DNA of 64,000 bases from NCBI RefSeq assembly GCF_024584515.1, contig NZ_CP102173.1, positions 1,736,001 to 1,800,000 on the forward strand. The letters run 5' to 3'. A program made the position numbers and the translations under genes. Shown one piece after another: positions 62,476 to 64,000 of the stretch. The stretch comes from Aeromicrobium wangtongii (lineage in GTDB: Bacteria; Actinomycetota; Actinomycetes; Propionibacteriales; Nocardioidaceae). How positions within the stretch are numbered: position 1 is the stretch's first letter; each line of letters begins with the position of its first letter. The notes under the pieces are model-generated. The model was not told the DNA's origin. It ran no database searches and saw only the letters and a program-made list of their open reading frames with translations.

Positions 62476-63378
62476 ATGCGCATCTTCTTCACCGGCGGCA
62501 GCGGCAAGGCCGGCAAGCACGTGGTCGCCCACCTCGCCGAGCAGGGCCACCAGGTCACCAACATCGATCTCGTCGCCCTGGGTCACCCCGGGGTCGCCGA
62601 TCTCCGCGTGGACCTCACCGACGCCGGTGAGACCTACTCGGCCCTCGCCGGGCTGGCGACCCTCGAGGAGCTGGACCTGCCCGAGAAGCCCACGTACGAC
62701 GCGGTCGTGCACTTCGCGGCGGTGCCACGGATCGGGCTGACGTCGGACACCGCGACGTACGCGGCGAACGTCCTCAGCACCTACAACGTGCTGGAGGCCG
62801 CGACCCGGCTGGGAGTGAACAAGATCGTGTTCGCCTCCTCGGAGACGACGTACGGGATCTGCTTCGCCCAAGGCGACCGTCGTCCGGACTACGTGCCCAT
62901 CGACGAGGAGCACCCCACGGTCCCGGAGGACGCCTACGCGATGTCGAAGGTCGCCGGGGAGGTCACGGCGCGGTCGTTCCAGGCACGCACCGGCACGGAC
63001 ATCTACGGCCTGCGGATCAACAACGTCATCGAGCCGCACGAGTACGCCGAGATCTTTCCGGCGTTCCTCCACGACCCGGCACTGCGACGGCGCAACGTGT
63101 TCGCCTACATCGACGCTCGCGACCTCGGGCAGATGGTGCAGCGATGCCTGGAGACGGACGGCCTGGGCTACGAGGTCTTCAACGTCGCCAACGCGGACAT
63201 GTCCGTGGCCGCGACGACGGGGGAGATCCTCGACCGCTTCTACGACGGCGTGCCGGTGCGACGCGAGATGGGGCGGGACGAGACCTTCTACGCGATCGAC
63301 AAGGCCCGCGACCTGCTGGGGTTCGAGCCGCATCACTCCTGGCGCGACGTGCTCGCCGACCCCGCCACGGTCGGCTGA
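62476..63378 (+). CDS. NAD-dependent epimerase/dehydratase (extended SDR)
   Basis: A 300-residue protein with GGSGKAGKHVV (TGxxGxxG variant; residues 7-17), VVHFAAVPRIG, SSETTYG, and YAMSK as catalytic Tyr/Lys motif (extended SDR). It is similar to UDP-sugar or uronate dehydrogenase-like enzymes. It may act in sugar-nucleotide or galacturonate metabolism; the substrate is not known. ATG 62476. A trehalose synthase-like gene follows. Confidence 0.88.
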   Translation: MRIFFTGGSGKAGKHVVAHLAEQGHQVTNIDLVALGHPGVADLRVDLTDAGETYSALAGLATLEELDLPEKPTYDAVVHFAAVPRIGLTSDTATYAANVLSTYNVLEAATRLGVNKIVFASSETTYGICFAQGDRRPDYVPIDEEHPTVPEDAYAMSKVAGEVTARSFQARTGTDIYGLRINNVIEPHEYAEIFPAFLHDPALRRRNVFAYIDARDLGQMVQRCLETDGLGYEVFNVANADMSVAATTGEILDRFYDGVPVRREMGRDETFYAIDKARDLLGFEPHHSWRDVLADPATVG

Positions 63379-63406
63379 CCTCAGCGCTTCGGGCGGGGTA
63401 TCGGAC

Positions 63407-64000
63407 ATGCATGAAGTTCACATCGACCCGACGTCCTTGGAACGGCTGGCGCGTCTGCTGGACCCGGAGCGTGCCGAACGCCTCGAGGGCAGCGCGGCCA
63501 TTGCACGGCGCATCCTGGACGGACGGGTCGTGTGGAACGTGAGCGCAACGGCGTCCGGCGGCGGCGTCGCCGAGATGCTCACGACGCTGCTGGCGTACAC
63601 GCGTGGAGCGGGCGTCGAGACCCGCTGGCTGGTCCTGGACGGGAATCCTGGATTCTTCCGGATCACCAAGCGGCTGCACAACGTCCTGCACGGTTTGCCC
63701 GGTGACGGTGGCCCGCTGGGCGACGCCGAGCGGGCCGAGTACGAGTCGGTCCTCGCCGACAATCTCCAGCCGCTGAGGTCGCTGGTGCGGGCCGGTGACA
63801 TCGTGCTGCTGCACGACCCGCAGGCCGCCGGTCTCGCGGCGGGGCTTCGGGCGTTGGGTGCCCATGTCGTGTGGCGCTGTCACATCGGCCGCGACACACC
63901 GACCGAGCTCACCGACCTCGGCTGGAGCTTTCTGGAGCCCTATGTCGACGCTGCCCAGGCCACGATCTTCTCGCGCGAGGCCTACGCCCCTCCGTGGCTG
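63407..64000 (+). CDS. treT: Trehalose synthase (glycosyl-transferring), 5' part
   Basis: The frame is open to the window edge (198 codons). VWNVSATASGGGVAEMLTTLLAYTRGAGVETRWLV, split between the donor loop and the helix, GNPGFFRITKRLHNVLHG, and DIVLLHDPQAAG, then VVWRCHIGRDTP are typical of TreT, which joins NDP-glucose and glucose to trehalose. The N-terminal HIDPTSLERLARLLDPERA block is the usual one. ATG 63407 starts 28 bases after the upstream gene. The 3' end is cut by the window. Confidence 0.88.
   Translation, partial: MHEVHIDPTSLERLARLLDPERAERLEGSAAIARRILDGRVVWNVSATASGGGVAEMLTTLLAYTRGAGVETRWLVLDGNPGFFRITKRLHNVLHGLPGDGGPLGDAERAEYESVLADNLQPLRSLVRAGDIVLLHDPQAAGLAAGLRALGAHVVWRCHIGRDTPTELTDLGWSFLEPYVDAAQATIFSREAYAPPWL

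Noticed and set aside
61048-63408. A 786-residue open frame on the minus strand
   Set aside because: It shadows the PA14 protein and the epimerase gene, is rich in Arg/His and has no recognisable domain.

Overview
The window is high-G+C actinobacterial DNA. The DUF222/HNH protein, the paired acyl-CoA dehydrogenases, the 1199-residue HrpA helicase, frequent GTG starts and dense convergent packing suggest a Nocardioidaceae-type organism (Aeromicrobium or Nocardioides would fit). This assignment is an inference from gene content; no 16S gene is present.

Layout. (1) 1-20.2 kb is chromosomal backbone: HNH protein, serB, an ABC ATPase/NfeD/band-7 cassette, a lytic transglycosylase, a YbhB-type protein, a SpoU methyltransferase, a DUF5343 protein, def, two acyl-CoA dehydrogenases, MarR, DUF952 (apparently CTG-initiated), a zinc alcohol dehydrogenase, FKBP, a nested palindromic element, hrpA, a CPBP protease, a zinc metallopeptidase and a DUF445 protein. 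(2) A tRNA-Leu(GAG) gene at 20601-20685 marks an integration site: its last 16 bp recur exactly at 40194-40209. (3) The roughly 19.5 kb between these repeats is a genomic island with a catabolic gene set: TetR/MFS pair, MaoC hydratase, type B carboxylesterase, CocE/NonD hydrolase, AMP-forming acyl-CoA synthetase, GAF-LuxR and PucR-type regulators, two SDRs, a spare adenylate kinase, a second MFS transporter and four paralogous HSL-family esterases. (4) 40.2-50.7 kb holds a glycosyltransferase/Gfo-Idh-MocA/alcohol dehydrogenase operon, a ComF-like protein, a miniature LuxR-LAL regulator, small membrane or secreted proteins, a VOC protein, an alpha/beta hydrolase and a zinc alcohol dehydrogenase. 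(5) 50.8-64 kb holds a decayed acyl-CoA ligase, a LAL regulator frameshifted by a 10-bp duplication, an ABC exporter/Ser-Thr kinase operon, a hydrolase-(SnoaL remnant)-GNAT-GNAT-glutaminase-pirin run, a large secreted PA14 protein, an epimerase-family protein and the 5' part of treT.

The most interesting item is the island regulon. Four places inside the island carry the same composite operator: two CCGCC-N4-GGCGG dyads whose starts are exactly 21 bp apart, lying 69-90 bp upstream of a plus-strand start codon (carboxylesterase, MFE-2-like SDR, HSL hydrolase 1, HSL hydrolase 3). The MFS/tetR pair has a different palindrome overlapping its promoter. I infer that the island imports an ester-type or alicyclic substrate, hydrolyses it, oxidises the alcohol, activates the acid to a CoA thioester (the adenylate kinase recycling AMP) and carries out hydration and dehydrogenation steps of beta-oxidation. 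The substrate cannot be told from sequence, and no intact integrase is visible.
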